A DNA stretch of 64,000 bases, taken from positions 806,001 to 870,000 of the forward strand of contig NZ_FOSK01000001.1 in NCBI RefSeq assembly GCF_900114245.1. The letters run 5' to 3'. Of this stretch, positions 45,155 through 53,528 are shown one piece after another; positions within the stretch are counted from its first letter, which is position 1, and each line of letters opens with the position of its first letter. Source of the stretch: Pseudovibrio ascidiaceicola. Its GTDB lineage: Bacteria > Pseudomonadota > Alphaproteobacteria > Rhizobiales > Stappiaceae. Position numbers and translations under genes: made by a program. The notes under the pieces are model-generated. The model was not told the DNA's origin, searched no databases, and saw only the letters and a list, made by a program, of their open reading frames with translations.

Positions 45155-45751
45155 ATGACAAAGATTGCAGTGATCCTCACCCAAGGTTTTGCTGATTGGG
45201 AATATGCATTTATTGCTGGCACAGGTGGCCCATTTTTCGGCATGCAGGTTGAGTTCTTCACCCCTCAGGCGGGTGAAGTGAAATCGCAGGGCGGGCTGGC
45301 TGCGATTGTCTCGCGCAGGTTGGATGAGATCAGGGCGTTTGAGCCGAGCGTTATTGTCGTTGTAGGGGGAACCATATGGGAAACCGAACAAGCACCGGAT
45401 ATTGCAGATCTGCTCAGGGCTCACCACGAGCGTGGTGTTGCAATTGCTGGAGTTTGCGGTGGCACATTGGCGTTGGCCAGAGCTGGCCTGCTGAATGAAG
45501 TAAGCCACACATCAAATAACGCAGAATTCCTGCAGCAAAATGCACAAAACTACAGGGGAGTAGCGCACTACTGCCCAAGTGCATCAGCTATCTCGGATCG
45601 CCGCGTGATCTCCGCTCCGGGAACGGCTCCGGTGTCTTTTACAGCTGCCGTTTTTGAAGCCGCTGGGCTTGCCACGGATACTCTTCAGCAGTTTAAGGCC
45701 ATGCTTGGTGCTGAGCATATGGAACCAGAAATGGCCGAGGCTGCCTCTTAA
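45155..45751 (+). CDS. DJ-1/PfpI family protein
   Basis: A 198-residue flavodoxin-like protein of the DJ-1/PfpI superfamily, which includes deglycase-like, amidase-like and chaperone proteins. The nucleophile elbow is AGVCGGT (Cys near residue 106), and the family N-terminal Glu appears in WEYAF. ATG 45155 follows AAGGATATT; a TTG upstream at 45134 is less likely. Cytosolic. The actual reaction is not known. A short perfect hairpin (45763-45784) follows the stop. Confidence 0.88.
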   Translation: MTKIAVILTQGFADWEYAFIAGTGGPFFGMQVEFFTPQAGEVKSQGGLAAIVSRRLDEIRAFEPSVIVVVGGTIWETEQAPDIADLLRAHHERGVAIAGVCGGTLALARAGLLNEVSHTSNNAEFLQQNAQNYRGVAHYCPSASAISDRRVISAPGTAPVSFTAAVFEAAGLATDTLQQFKAMLGAEHMEPEMAEAAS

Positions 45752-45762
45752 AATCTGAGTCG

Positions 45763-45784
45763 GTGCCCTGGGTTGATAGGGCAC
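45763..45784. terminator. Hairpin between convergent DJ-1-like and protease genes
   Basis: GTGCCCT-gggttgat-AGGGCAC, seven perfect pairs, without a T-run on either side. Candidate terminator shared by both genes. Confidence 0.4.
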
Positions 45785-45801
45785 TGACCAGTTTCTGCTG
45801 A

Positions 45802-47580
45802 CTACACGAAAGCAAAGTCGCTTTCGCCAAGAAGTGCAGCATCCACATTCACCAGAGAAATGGAATTTGTACCAAAGGTGATCACGGTATCTCCGCCATC
45901 GTCGAAGATGGTGAGGTTGTCAAACTCAGCCATGCGGCTCTTGATCATGATGAGATCACTGCCAATCTCAAAGTCGTTGATGGTGTCATCACCTCCCAGA
46001 TTGAAGAAGCAGAAGCTGTCAGAGCCTGAACCGCCTGTAAGAGTGTCGTCACCGGCGCCTGCAATCAACTTGTCTGCCCCAGAACCACCGTCCAGAGTAT
46101 CGTCTCCCGCACCGCCTTTCAGCACATCGCTGCCAGACCCACCACGAAGGGTATCGTGACCGTTCCCGCCAATCAGCTTGTCCTTACCGCCATTGCCGAG
46201 CAGCGTATCATTGCCAGCTTTGCCGGTCAGAATGTTGCTGGCAGCGTTGCCGATAATGGTGTCATTGCCGCCACTACCAATCGCGTTTTCGATAACGGCA
46301 TTGTAAGCAATCGCCAGATTACTCAGGCCACCACCCACGTTGGAGAAGGAGCCATCAATGAGGCTGATCATCTGGTTGACCTTACCAGCTCCAGACATGT
46401 CGATGGTGTCATTGCCACCAGCATCCCAAATGGTAACTGCGCTGGGCATCTTCTCAGAGAAATCATAGGCACCACCAGCATTGGAGTTGTAGCCGTAGAC
46501 TGTATCATCCGCTCGGGTGGTCATGTTCACCCCATAAAGCTGCTGAAGCGCCAGAACATCCAGCGGCATGAGCGTATCCGGGAAGCCACCATAGCCGAGG
46601 TTGGAATCCGCGTTGCTCTCATCAAAATAGCTCATCACGGAATACTGCTGCGTGTCCTGCCGGAACTGAGCATGATCATCATAAGTGATGCGAACACCCG
46701 GACCCGCATTGTAGTCCCCCGGATGCGCCAGTCCCACAGCATGACCGATCTCGTGCATCACAGCAAAGTGGCTGTAAGAGCCGGTGGGCAACTCCTCGGT
46801 TGAAACGCTGTTCGTGTTCAGCCAGACGTCGCCTTCATTTTCACCAGCCTCCGGCGAACCTGGGTAATAAGCATAGGCACCAGCACCATCCGTGGTGGAG
46901 TTGTAGTTGGAAAACAGCATAGTCGCATCGTCGGTGTATCCGTCCGGGTTCACCCGATCAAACGTGATATTGGCAATTTCTGAGTAGGAGGCCAGCACCT
47001 TCTCAATAGCTGCAATCTGTTCATCAGTGACATGCGCAAATGTGTCTTCACCCCCGTTGTTATTCTCCCGGAAGCCATAAGTCACTGTCGCTGCGGTACC
47101 CGGTCCACTCCATGAAAGGCCAGGGCGAAGCAGGGCACCTGCGCCCATGTTGCCGTCATAATAAGCTTTGTCACCTTCCACGGCAGACAAGCCATACTGG
47201 CCAGTGCCTTGGTCACCATAGGACGCTACATCAAGATAAAAAGTTCCGCTGGTTGCTGCGGTAAACGTAATCGTGGAATGTGTGCCCGGTCCGCCGTCAT
47301 CGTCATCCACCAGCAGGTTCCCATCGGCGTCCCGCAGGCGCAGATAAGGATCGTCCAAGCGGCTTTCGCCATCAAAAGTGCCAATTGCAGCGAAGGTATA
47401 GGTCTGCCCGGCAACCAGCTCGACTTCATACCAGTCGTGGTCGCCGTCACTGCTAATAGTGCCTTGAACCGTCTCGAAGATGTTGTTGTTCGATCCCTGC
47501 GCGTCCTGCCCCGTGTCCCTTAAACGGTAGGATGTGGACGCGTTGTCTGCGGCATCTCTGGTCTCATAGAGATTTGTCAT
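45802..47580 (-). CDS. Serralysin-like M10 metalloprotease with PPC domain and RTX repeats
   Basis: A secreted zinc protease of 592 residues. The N-terminal part (about 38-135) is a PPC-type beta domain (GTISSDGDHDWYEVELVAGQ style). The catalytic domain has HEIGHAVGLAH (276-286) with the three His ligands and catalytic Glu, and the Met-turn YSVMSYF (Met316). About 446-536 hold six or more GGxGxD-type calcium repeats. No classical signal peptide; the C-terminus ends in a hydrophobic ESDFAFV, typical of type I secretion. ATG 47580 follows GGAG seven bases upstream. A matching type I exporter is not in this window. It is preceded by a small exported Cys protein in the same operon. Confidence 0.92.
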   Translation of the reverse strand: MTNLYETRDAADNASTSYRLRDTGQDAQGSNNNIFETVQGTISSDGDHDWYEVELVAGQTYTFAAIGTFDGESRLDDPYLRLRDADGNLLVDDDDGGPGTHSTITFTAATSGTFYLDVASYGDQGTGQYGLSAVEGDKAYYDGNMGAGALLRPGLSWSGPGTAATVTYGFRENNNGGEDTFAHVTDEQIAAIEKVLASYSEIANITFDRVNPDGYTDDATMLFSNYNSTTDGAGAYAYYPGSPEAGENEGDVWLNTNSVSTEELPTGSYSHFAVMHEIGHAVGLAHPGDYNAGPGVRITYDDHAQFRQDTQQYSVMSYFDESNADSNLGYGGFPDTLMPLDVLALQQLYGVNMTTRADDTVYGYNSNAGGAYDFSEKMPSAVTIWDAGGNDTIDMSGAGKVNQMISLIDGSFSNVGGGLSNLAIAYNAVIENAIGSGGNDTIIGNAASNILTGKAGNDTLLGNGGKDKLIGGNGHDTLRGGSGSDVLKGGAGDDTLDGGSGADKLIAGAGDDTLTGGSGSDSFCFFNLGGDDTINDFEIGSDLIMIKSRMAEFDNLTIFDDGGDTVITFGTNSISLVNVDAALLGESDFAFV

Positions 47581-47627
47581 TATGTTTCTCCAGCTTAAAA
47601 TGGACATTCAGATGAATGAGTTCATTT

Positions 47628-47894
47628 TCACTGGGGCTTCGGAAGGTCGTCCGTCCGCCCAGTATCTTCCAGGCACGCACGTTCCACTTGCTCAATGGCA
47701 TATTGAACTGTCCGCTGTTGCTCCTTGCTGCTTTGCAAGGGGCTGCCAGCCACAGCCTCCTTCAACCGTTCAATGGCATAGGAACAAGTGGGGTCTGAGT
47801 AGGGCCGGTCAGGATTAACCGGCATTGAGGCTCTCACTCCGAAAGCGGAAAAACAGAAAGCAACAACCGCAATAAGCAATCTGGCGTTCTTCAT
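47628..47894 (-). CDS. Small exported two-Cys protein next to the protease
   Basis: An 88-residue protein with a clear signal peptide (about 1-22, VRAS end). The mature part of about 65 residues is polar and mostly helical, with two Cys that could form one disulfide (SYAIERLKEA ... IEQVERACLED). It lies 47 bp before the metalloprotease on the same strand, suggesting co-expression. It might act as an inhibitor or chaperone of the protease, by analogy with the serralysin/Inh pairs, but it does not resemble the beta-barrel Inh proteins. Function unknown. Confidence 0.65.
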   Translation of the reverse strand: MKNARLLIAVVAFCFSAFGVRASMPVNPDRPYSDPTCSYAIERLKEAVAGSPLQSSKEQQRTVQYAIEQVERACLEDTGRTDDLPKPQ

Positions 47895-48302
47895 GTGTCA
47901 CAGCATCCAGTTCAAAAGCTCATGGACCATCAGAGAAGAGCAAAACACAGGTCAGGCAACAAGCAATAATGATCCATGACCGGCAGAAATGACGTCTACC
48001 GATGACCTCCCACACATTATGTAATTATCATGCGTACATGAATTTACTAGCAGTTGACGTAGGGGTAGAAAAACGAAATATCCTTAGGCGAATATATGCA
48101 AAAAGCATTATTCATCAAAGATCTGGCATTATTGATAGATTAGGTAGATTTATCGTGCATTATTATCAACTAAAATGACATCAATTAATGTAATTATATT
48201 GCGCTTATGGGGCTTCAATTAGTTTTATTCATTAGATTTCACGTGGAGTAGCTGGCTGATAAACTGGTATGTCTGCTCAGCCAGCAATCTACGCTACGGC
48301 AA
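47895..48302. other. 408 bp intergenic region without a gene
   Basis: AT-rich from about 48040. The promoter for the small Cys protein/protease operon must lie at the left end (reading leftward). A hairpin with a nine-bp stem GCTGGCTGA/TCAGCCAGC (48251-48285) lies behind the Cys-rich repeat gene. No clear promoter boxes could be picked. Confidence 0.5.
48251..48285 (-). terminator. Hairpin behind the cysteine-rich repeat gene
   Basis: GCTGGCTGA pairs with TCAGCCAGC over a 17-base loop. No U-run on the minus strand. Possible terminator. Confidence 0.4.
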
Positions 48303-48755
48303 TTAAGAGTCTTTGTCTTTCAGGCCAAACTTCTCACTGAAGACTTCGATCACTTCTTTGCACTCAGCGCCTACTTTATCCTGTTTCTCACTCAGGCAGG
48401 TCAGGACACGTCCACCGCCAACTTCTGTTTCTGAGCACTGAGCTTCAATATCTGGAGCACAAATTGCCAGAGCCTGTCTGGCGTTCGCGAAGAAGAAGTC
48501 CAGAGCGTCGGCGAAGTCATCAATCGCAGTTGAGCATTGCTGACTGAGTTTGTCCTCGTAGGCATACATGCATGCAAAAATGCGACCTTCTCCGGGTGTC
48601 ACTTCCTTACAATGAGATTTTATCTCTGGTTCACAGGCTTCAAACACGCCTTGGGCTGCATTCTTTGCTGCTGTATCCTGCGCTATCGCATTGTATCCGG
48701 TGGTCGCAACCAACAAGCCAAGACCGAACAAGACAGCTCCGAGTGATTTAATCAT
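48303..48755 (-). CDS. Exported cysteine-rich repeat protein (GLG1-like)
   Basis: A 150-residue protein with a signal peptide ending near AIA (25) before QDTA. Eight Cys are arranged in two repeats of the style C-x-P-E/D-I-x-x-x-C-x-E-V/T-x-G-x-G-R-x-x-x-C, which is the cysteine-rich GLG1/Golgi-apparatus repeat. Known bacterial members are periplasmic and uncharacterised. ATG 48755 is used. It is 24 bp after the stop of the small RRTS-repeat protein gene and so probably co-transcribed with it. Confidence 0.8.
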   Translation of the reverse strand: MIKSLGAVLFGLGLLVATTGYNAIAQDTAAKNAAQGVFEACEPEIKSHCKEVTPGEGRIFACMYAYEDKLSQQCSTAIDDFADALDFFFANARQALAICAPDIEAQCSETEVGGGRVLTCLSEKQDKVGAECKEVIEVFSEKFGLKDKDS

Positions 48756-48779
48756 TTTGGGGTCTCCAGAATAGAAAAA

Positions 48780-49091
48780 TTACGGATTAACAACGACATA
48801 GACAGTCACGCCGTTTTGAAGGACAGGTCTGTAATAGACGCCGCCGCAGTTGTAATAGGAGTTATAGGGGCTGCAGCCAGATATGGACTGGCGATAGTTG
48901 GTGCGTCTGGATGTTCTGCGGGATGTCCGTCGTGCGACGCGTCTTGATTGATTAATCTGAGCATTCTGGGCGTTAGCTTTGCCGACAGAAAAGAGGAGAG
49001 CCACGCCGGTTGGAAGCTCGTTAAAGTCGATTTGACTGGTGTAGCCAAGTGACCCTGCGATGACCGCTGCTGCGAGTAATTTCAGTCGCAT
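48780..49091 (-). CDS. Small exported protein with Arg-Thr-Ser repeat
   Basis: A 103-residue protein, not recognised. ATG 49091 is chosen: AGGG lies eight bases upstream, and the protein then starts with a signal peptide (MRLKLLAAAVIAG). An extended start at 49178 would bury the signal. The middle carries a basic stretch RRVARRTSRRTSRRTNYRQ, and the C-terminus has YYRPVLQNGVTVYVVVNP with two Cys just before it. This suggests a basic, cell-envelope or nucleic-acid/polyanion-binding tail, which is inference. First in the operon with the cysteine-rich repeat gene. Confidence 0.65.
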   Translation of the reverse strand: MRLKLLAAAVIAGSLGYTSQIDFNELPTGVALLFSVGKANAQNAQINQSRRVARRTSRRTSRRTNYRQSISGCSPYNSYYNCGGVYYRPVLQNGVTVYVVVNP

Positions 49092-49461
49092 GTTTGTTTC
49101 CCTGAGTTGATGTGGTCTTCGGCGCCAGACCAGTCCGATGAACGGGTGCACTGGAACTTTGCCAATCGCTTCAGCCACTGGCTTCCACGCATTTGAAGAT
49201 GCTTAGGGACAAACGTTAGAGTTATCTTTCAGGGGCTACTCGCGTTTTAGGCATACAAAACCTCAAGGCATTCTGTCGGGCAACGATTCAAGTCAGCATC
49301 AAGTTTTTATGGGGCGAAAGCTTCAAGTTTGCTCAAACCTTGAGAGATCTCCTTCAAGCCGTTTTCACTCAAACTCTCATATATGGAGGCAAGAGCTTTC
49401 TAGCTAAGCATAATGGACTGCAAAGAAATAAGCTGTCACCGCATTGGTCTGGAGTTGCTAT
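49092..49461. other. Intergenic region with repeat copy B
   Basis: 370 bp without a credible gene; a promoter for each divergent gene must be here. TATATGGAGGCAAGAGC, a near-repeat of the sequence before the DJ-1-like gene, sits at 49380-49396. Confidence 0.45.
49380..49396 (+). repeat. Copy B of the 17 bp near-repeat TATATGGARGCAAGAGC
   Basis: TATATGGAGGCAAGAGC differs from copy A at 45017-45033 by one base and lies 65 bp before the coiled-coil gene on the same strand. Confidence 0.4.
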
Positions 49462-50436
49462 ATGTCGGATGTAGACGCACAAACAATCTCGCCAGAAGTT
49501 GAGGCTTGGGCTGAGAATGTACTAAGCGCTTGTAATCTAAAATGGAACGGGCCCACGAAGGGCTTTGAGCGGGAACCTAAAGAAAACCTGCGCATTGATG
49601 GTAAAACGCCAGTTGCCGATCACATCAACTACCTCCGAAAAACATTAAACACCATATATGACAGACGATCCGAGATCGCAGGCAAGGCGAAACTCGACCG
49701 TGATCTTGCGATGCACCTCCAATATTTTGATCAGGCCTATGTTGCTGTTGATAGTAATATCGACAAGGCACAGGCCAGTATGGGCAGCGGAGATGCCGGC
49801 GGTGCACTCAGTGATGCTGTTGATCAGCTCGAATTCATGAGAGATGCGCTGGAAGCAGCCTATTACTCTGCAGCCAAAGACCCGGAGGAGGCTTATGCAG
49901 AGTTAACTGCCAAGATTGATACTGCAAAGGCTGAACTGGACGAGTTGGGCAAGGAAAAAGATAAAATTCAGGACGAGAACGCTCGTGAAGAGTTTGAGGA
50001 CATCTACTCAGACGCCAGGGATGGGCTGGATCAGTCCTTGAAGACGCTGGAAGCTGACAAGTTCCTCGAAGCGGAAGAAGAGCTGGAAGAAGCCAAAGCC
50101 GTTATGCTTGATTTGCGGCCTGGCAACAGCGAAGACATCGCAAAACGGAAGAAAGAATATCAGGCTGTTGCCGAGGATGCCAAAAAGAACATCAAAAATC
50201 TGTCCAGCAAGCTGAGCACCTTGAGTGATCAGGAAAAAGTCAAAGACTTCAACAAGCACAAAACCTCCGCAAACAATCTGATCAAAAAAGTCGAAACAGC
50301 CCTCAAAAACGGCAAGGTTAAGTCCGTTCGTTCGGATATCCCGAAACTGAAGGGTGAAGTGGAAAAGATGAAAGCCTGCTTCAAGGTAGAGCCAAAAGCA
50401 AAGGCGCCACCCAAAGCCAAGCCTGGTAAAAAATAG
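49462..50436 (+). CDS. Cytosolic coiled-coil protein of unknown function
   Basis: A 324-residue protein, not recognised. ATG 49462 follows GGAG eight bases upstream. It has no signal peptide or membrane helix. It is highly charged and largely helical, with extended heptad-like stretches (about 130-240) rich in Glu, Lys and Ala, and ends in a Pro/Lys-rich tail (KAKAPPKAKPGKK). Cys is rare. Such a profile fits a filament- or scaffold-forming protein. It precedes a RidA-like gene by 81 bp on the same strand. Confidence 0.7.
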   Translation: MSDVDAQTISPEVEAWAENVLSACNLKWNGPTKGFEREPKENLRIDGKTPVADHINYLRKTLNTIYDRRSEIAGKAKLDRDLAMHLQYFDQAYVAVDSNIDKAQASMGSGDAGGALSDAVDQLEFMRDALEAAYYSAAKDPEEAYAELTAKIDTAKAELDELGKEKDKIQDENAREEFEDIYSDARDGLDQSLKTLEADKFLEAEEELEEAKAVMLDLRPGNSEDIAKRKKEYQAVAEDAKKNIKNLSSKLSTLSDQEKVKDFNKHKTSANNLIKKVETALKNGKVKSVRSDIPKLKGEVEKMKACFKVEPKAKAPPKAKPGKK

Positions 50437-50517
50437 CAGGTGATGCAAGCTGGACAACTGGCTGCTGATGAGATGACCCGCCACAACAGAGCCTCATAAT
50501 CAGGAAATAAACGCCCC

Positions 50518-51003
50518 ATGAAAACCACAGGCAAAGCTCTCGCGATGTGTGCCGCAATTTTGCTGAGTAGCTCAGCATTGGCAGCAGAGACTGACCAGAA
50601 AACCGTCATCAATCCAGACACCTTGTCGGATTCAACCAAGTCTGGGTACGCACAGATTGTTGTTGTCGCACCGGGTGCTCGCATCGCATATGTGGCTGGT
50701 CAGGTGGGTATTTCCAAAGATGGATCAAACACCTTTGAAGAACAAGTCGATCGAACTTTCAAAAACCTGATCAAAGCGCTGGAAGCAGCTGGCAGCAGTG
50801 TAGAAGACACGGTGAAAATCACAGTGCTGATTAAAGATCATGATCAGTCCAGACTGGACTATGTCAATAAAAAGCGCCGCGAAATCTTCGGCGCCAGCCC
50901 ACCTGCAAGCACACTCATTCCTGTGCCAGTCCTTGCGACCGATATTATCGAGTTCGAAGTGGATGCCATTGCAATCGTGCCAGAAAAAGCAACTGCTGAC
51001 TAA
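50518..51003 (+). CDS. Exported RidA/YjgF-family protein without the deaminase Arg
   Basis: A 161-residue protein with a signal peptide (about 1-22, SALA end), then a RidA-like domain (IAYVAGQVGIS, FKNLIKALEAAGSSVEDTVKITVLI, DIIEFEVDAIAI). The enamine/imine deaminases keep an Arg in the PARSC segment; here the equivalent region reads PPASTLIP, with no Arg. The protein is thus likely not a classic RidA deaminase, but a related periplasmic member of the superfamily. Substrate unknown. The gene follows the coiled-coil gene on the same strand. Confidence 0.86.
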   Translation: MKTTGKALAMCAAILLSSSALAAETDQKTVINPDTLSDSTKSGYAQIVVVAPGARIAYVAGQVGISKDGSNTFEEQVDRTFKNLIKALEAAGSSVEDTVKITVLIKDHDQSRLDYVNKKRREIFGASPPASTLIPVPVLATDIIEFEVDAIAIVPEKATAD

Positions 51004-51181
51004 ACTGTAATTATCTGATGATCCGTTTGCTCTGGTTCTCCGGCAATGCAAGGCTGGCGGATCATGTAGGGTTTTTGTCTCGTCAGGCTGTTTATCTATT
51101 CGTTTATGCTAACCTATTTTGAGGTCACTGTTTCGGTCGAATATCTCTGATCGTTTTTTGATTGCCTTGCCTGGAATAAAA

Positions 51182-51616
51182 ATGACTGACAACCTGATCT
51201 CCCGTGATGCGAACCCACTTATCTTGGCGAGATTGCCAATTTCCTCGGGGTTGATCTTGGGTATCCTATCCCTGCCAGCCCACTTCTTCCTGCCTTTGGA
51301 GCTGTCTCACCAATTCGCAGCGATTGTTCTTGTGCTTATCGCTGGGGTTTACATTGGATACGCATTCAAAGATGGGCGAATGCATACAATCCTGATTGAA
51401 GTCGTGGTTGCCAGCCTGTTTGGGGCGGCGGCATTGCTCGGGCTTAACGGATATCCTATGGCAATAGTCGGTGCATTTGTCGCGCACGGGCTTTGGGATG
51501 TATTACACCACAACCTGATCGATACCCACATGCCTCGTTGGTACATTCCATTTTGTGCGGTGTATGATGTTGGAGCCGCCTTGGGTCTGCTGGCAATCTG
51601 GATGCTCTACTTCTAG
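51182..51616 (+). CDS. Small polytopic membrane protein (DUF6010-like)
   Basis: A 144-residue integral membrane protein of about four to five helices. The start ATG 51182 gives MTDNLISRDANPL; the frame is open upstream without a supported start. The conserved-looking stretch VAHGLWDVLHHN near the third to fourth helix is reminiscent of DUF6010 membrane proteins. No function is known. It stands between the RidA-like gene and the convergent GlxA/AraC regulator. Confidence 0.7.
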   Translation: MTDNLISRDANPLILARLPISSGLILGILSLPAHFFLPLELSHQFAAIVLVLIAGVYIGYAFKDGRMHTILIEVVVASLFGAAALLGLNGYPMAIVGAFVAHGLWDVLHHNLIDTHMPRWYIPFCAVYDVGAALGLLAIWMLYF

Positions 51617-51638
51617 GACTAAAGCAGGTGCTTTCTTC

Positions 51639-52622
51639 TCACTTGCGGAACTTCTGTCTGTACTGGGCTGGTGAAACCCCAACCTGCGCAAGGAACGAAC
51701 GTCTGAATGCGTTCTCGTCAGAATAGCCCAGATCGTCGGCAACCTTGGCTATTGGCGTCGTTGTATACTCCAACTGAGACTTCGCACGCTCACAGCGGAT
51801 GTTCAAAATAAACTGCTGCGGAGACATGGATAGTTCTCGCTTAAAGTGCCGCAAAAGGCTGCGTGTGCTCATACCCAGAAAGGCTGCGAGGTCTTGTACT
51901 TTGAGGGGGCGAGAGGACAGATTATTCTGGACCCATTGGTCCGCACGCTCAATCGTCTCATCCCGTGTCTTTTCATGCCATGGAATCATGAAGGGCTGCT
52001 GCAAGCCTCGATTTTCTTCAAGAACCATAAACCGCGCGCATAATCTGGAAAGGGCAGGGCCTTCCAGCCGGTTGATGAGATGCAGTGCAAGATCCAGAGA
52101 CGAAGTCCCCGCAGCGCTGGTAATGACATTGCCCGCATCAACGAGTATTTCATCTCCAGCCAGTTCAACGCCGTCATAAGCCGCGCAAAACTCCTTCTGC
52201 TTCCACCAGGTTGTTGTGGCTTGCTTTCCCTCTAGCAATCCAGCTTCTGCCAGCAGAAACGTGCTGGTACAGCTCGCAGCAATGATGGTGCCGTTTTGAG
52301 ATAGATGCTGAAGACGCTCTGCCACACCTCGAAACCAATTTGTGCTGATTGTGCATTGCGGGGCTGAGGTGGTGCCGATGCCGGGAAGAAACATCACATC
52401 AGGTGCAGAGATCTCTTCTAAGGCTCCATCGGGTGTCACAACAATACCGTTTGAGGATTGAACAGGCTCACCATCTAAAGAGTAAGTCCGGACCTGAAAC
52501 GGCATAATCTCATCACCACGTACATCTGCGATCTGATTTGCGGTCTTGAACATGTCTGCGGAACCAAAGGCGGCTAACCCCAAAAAGTTCTCCAGCAGCA
52601 AAATGGCAATGGTCGAAGTCAT
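51639..52622 (-). CDS. GlxA-family AraC-type regulator with DJ-1/PfpI-like domain
   Basis: A 327-residue transcription regulator. Residues about 8-190 are a DJ-1/PfpI-like amidase fold (IIAASCTSTFLLAEAGLLEGK with a Cys at the elbow). The C-terminal 100 residues are an AraC helix-turn-helix pair (LAAFLGMSTRSLLRHFKREL and IAKVADDLGYSDENAFRRSF). ATG 52622 is chosen; a TTG two codons upstream also fits. The regulator could control the divergent metallo-beta-lactamase-fold gene at 52737, with a 114 bp spacer. The ligand is unknown. Confidence 0.9.
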   Translation of the reverse strand: MTSTIAILLLENFLGLAAFGSADMFKTANQIADVRGDEIMPFQVRTYSLDGEPVQSSNGIVVTPDGALEEISAPDVMFLPGIGTTSAPQCTISTNWFRGVAERLQHLSQNGTIIAASCTSTFLLAEAGLLEGKQATTTWWKQKEFCAAYDGVELAGDEILVDAGNVITSAAGTSSLDLALHLINRLEGPALSRLCARFMVLEENRGLQQPFMIPWHEKTRDETIERADQWVQNNLSSRPLKVQDLAAFLGMSTRSLLRHFKRELSMSPQQFILNIRCERAKSQLEYTTTPIAKVADDLGYSDENAFRRSFLAQVGVSPAQYRQKFRK

Positions 52623-52736
52623 GTTCAAATCTCATGTGGCGGATTATGTATGATTTGTGTCTAGTCCGACTATATCAAGTTTACTGCCAAAATCTAGGAT
52701 CAACGGACCAAGGTCAGGTTAGAGCAGTAGGTCAGG

Positions 52737-53528
52737 ATGAAACTTCACTTTCTTCGCAATGCAACTTTCATCATTCAGCATGAGCAGCATCGTATATTGG
52801 TGGATCCGATGCTGGGTAAGGTCGGCACATTGCCCAGCTACAGTTTCATTCGCCACAAAAGCCGAAGAAACCCAATGGTCCCGTTGCCTGATGGGACACA
52901 GCAGCACCTTGAGGGGCTTACTGCAGCGTTGGTGACGCACTGCCAGCTTGGCCATTCAGATCATTTGGACGGTGCAGCAAAGAAACTTCTGCTCGCCCAA
53001 AAGATCCCGACTTACTGTCGCTTGGATGATGAGGAGTTCATTGGAAAGAGAGGCATTCCCACCGTGCCGCTGAAGGATGAGCTGCGCCAACCGTTTTTCG
53101 ACGGGCACATCACGCCAATCCCGACAGTGCACGGATACGGCTGGATCGCCAGATTTATGGGCCCCGGCGTGGGCTATTTTCTGGAATTACCCAACGCGCC
53201 CACCCTCTACGTGTCCGGTGATACCATCCTGACAAAGGATGTCCGGCACTGCCTGAAGACCCTGAAGCCGGATATCGCGATAGTCGCTGCAGGCAATGCA
53301 AGTCTGGATATCGGCAAGGATATTCTGATGTCGCTGGATGAGATCATGGAGTTCATCAGACTAGCGCCGGGACAGGTTATCGCGAACCACCTGGAAGCCA
53401 TCAACCATTGCCCCGTAAAGCGAACCCAGCTGCGGGAACTGGCGGAAAAATCTGGTGGAAGCGACAAACTGCTAATCCCGGCAGATGGCGAAACACTCAC
53501 GTTCAACAAGCAGCGGGAATACGCCTGA
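52737..53528 (+). CDS. Metallo-beta-lactamase-fold hydrolase
   Basis: A 263-residue cytosolic metal hydrolase. The metal motif is THCQLGHSDHLDG: His68, His73, Asp75, His76. The first two His are four residues apart rather than one as in the usual HxHxDH. Further metal residues are likely at TVHGYGW (His130-ish), SGDT and NHLEA. The layout resembles UlaG-like hydrolases. Its stop directly abuts the convergent LysR gene stop. The divergent GlxA-type regulator is the likely controller. Confidence 0.82.
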   Translation: MKLHFLRNATFIIQHEQHRILVDPMLGKVGTLPSYSFIRHKSRRNPMVPLPDGTQQHLEGLTAALVTHCQLGHSDHLDGAAKKLLLAQKIPTYCRLDDEEFIGKRGIPTVPLKDELRQPFFDGHITPIPTVHGYGWIARFMGPGVGYFLELPNAPTLYVSGDTILTKDVRHCLKTLKPDIAIVAAGNASLDIGKDILMSLDEIMEFIRLAPGQVIANHLEAINHCPVKRTQLRELAEKSGGSDKLLIPADGETLTFNKQREYA

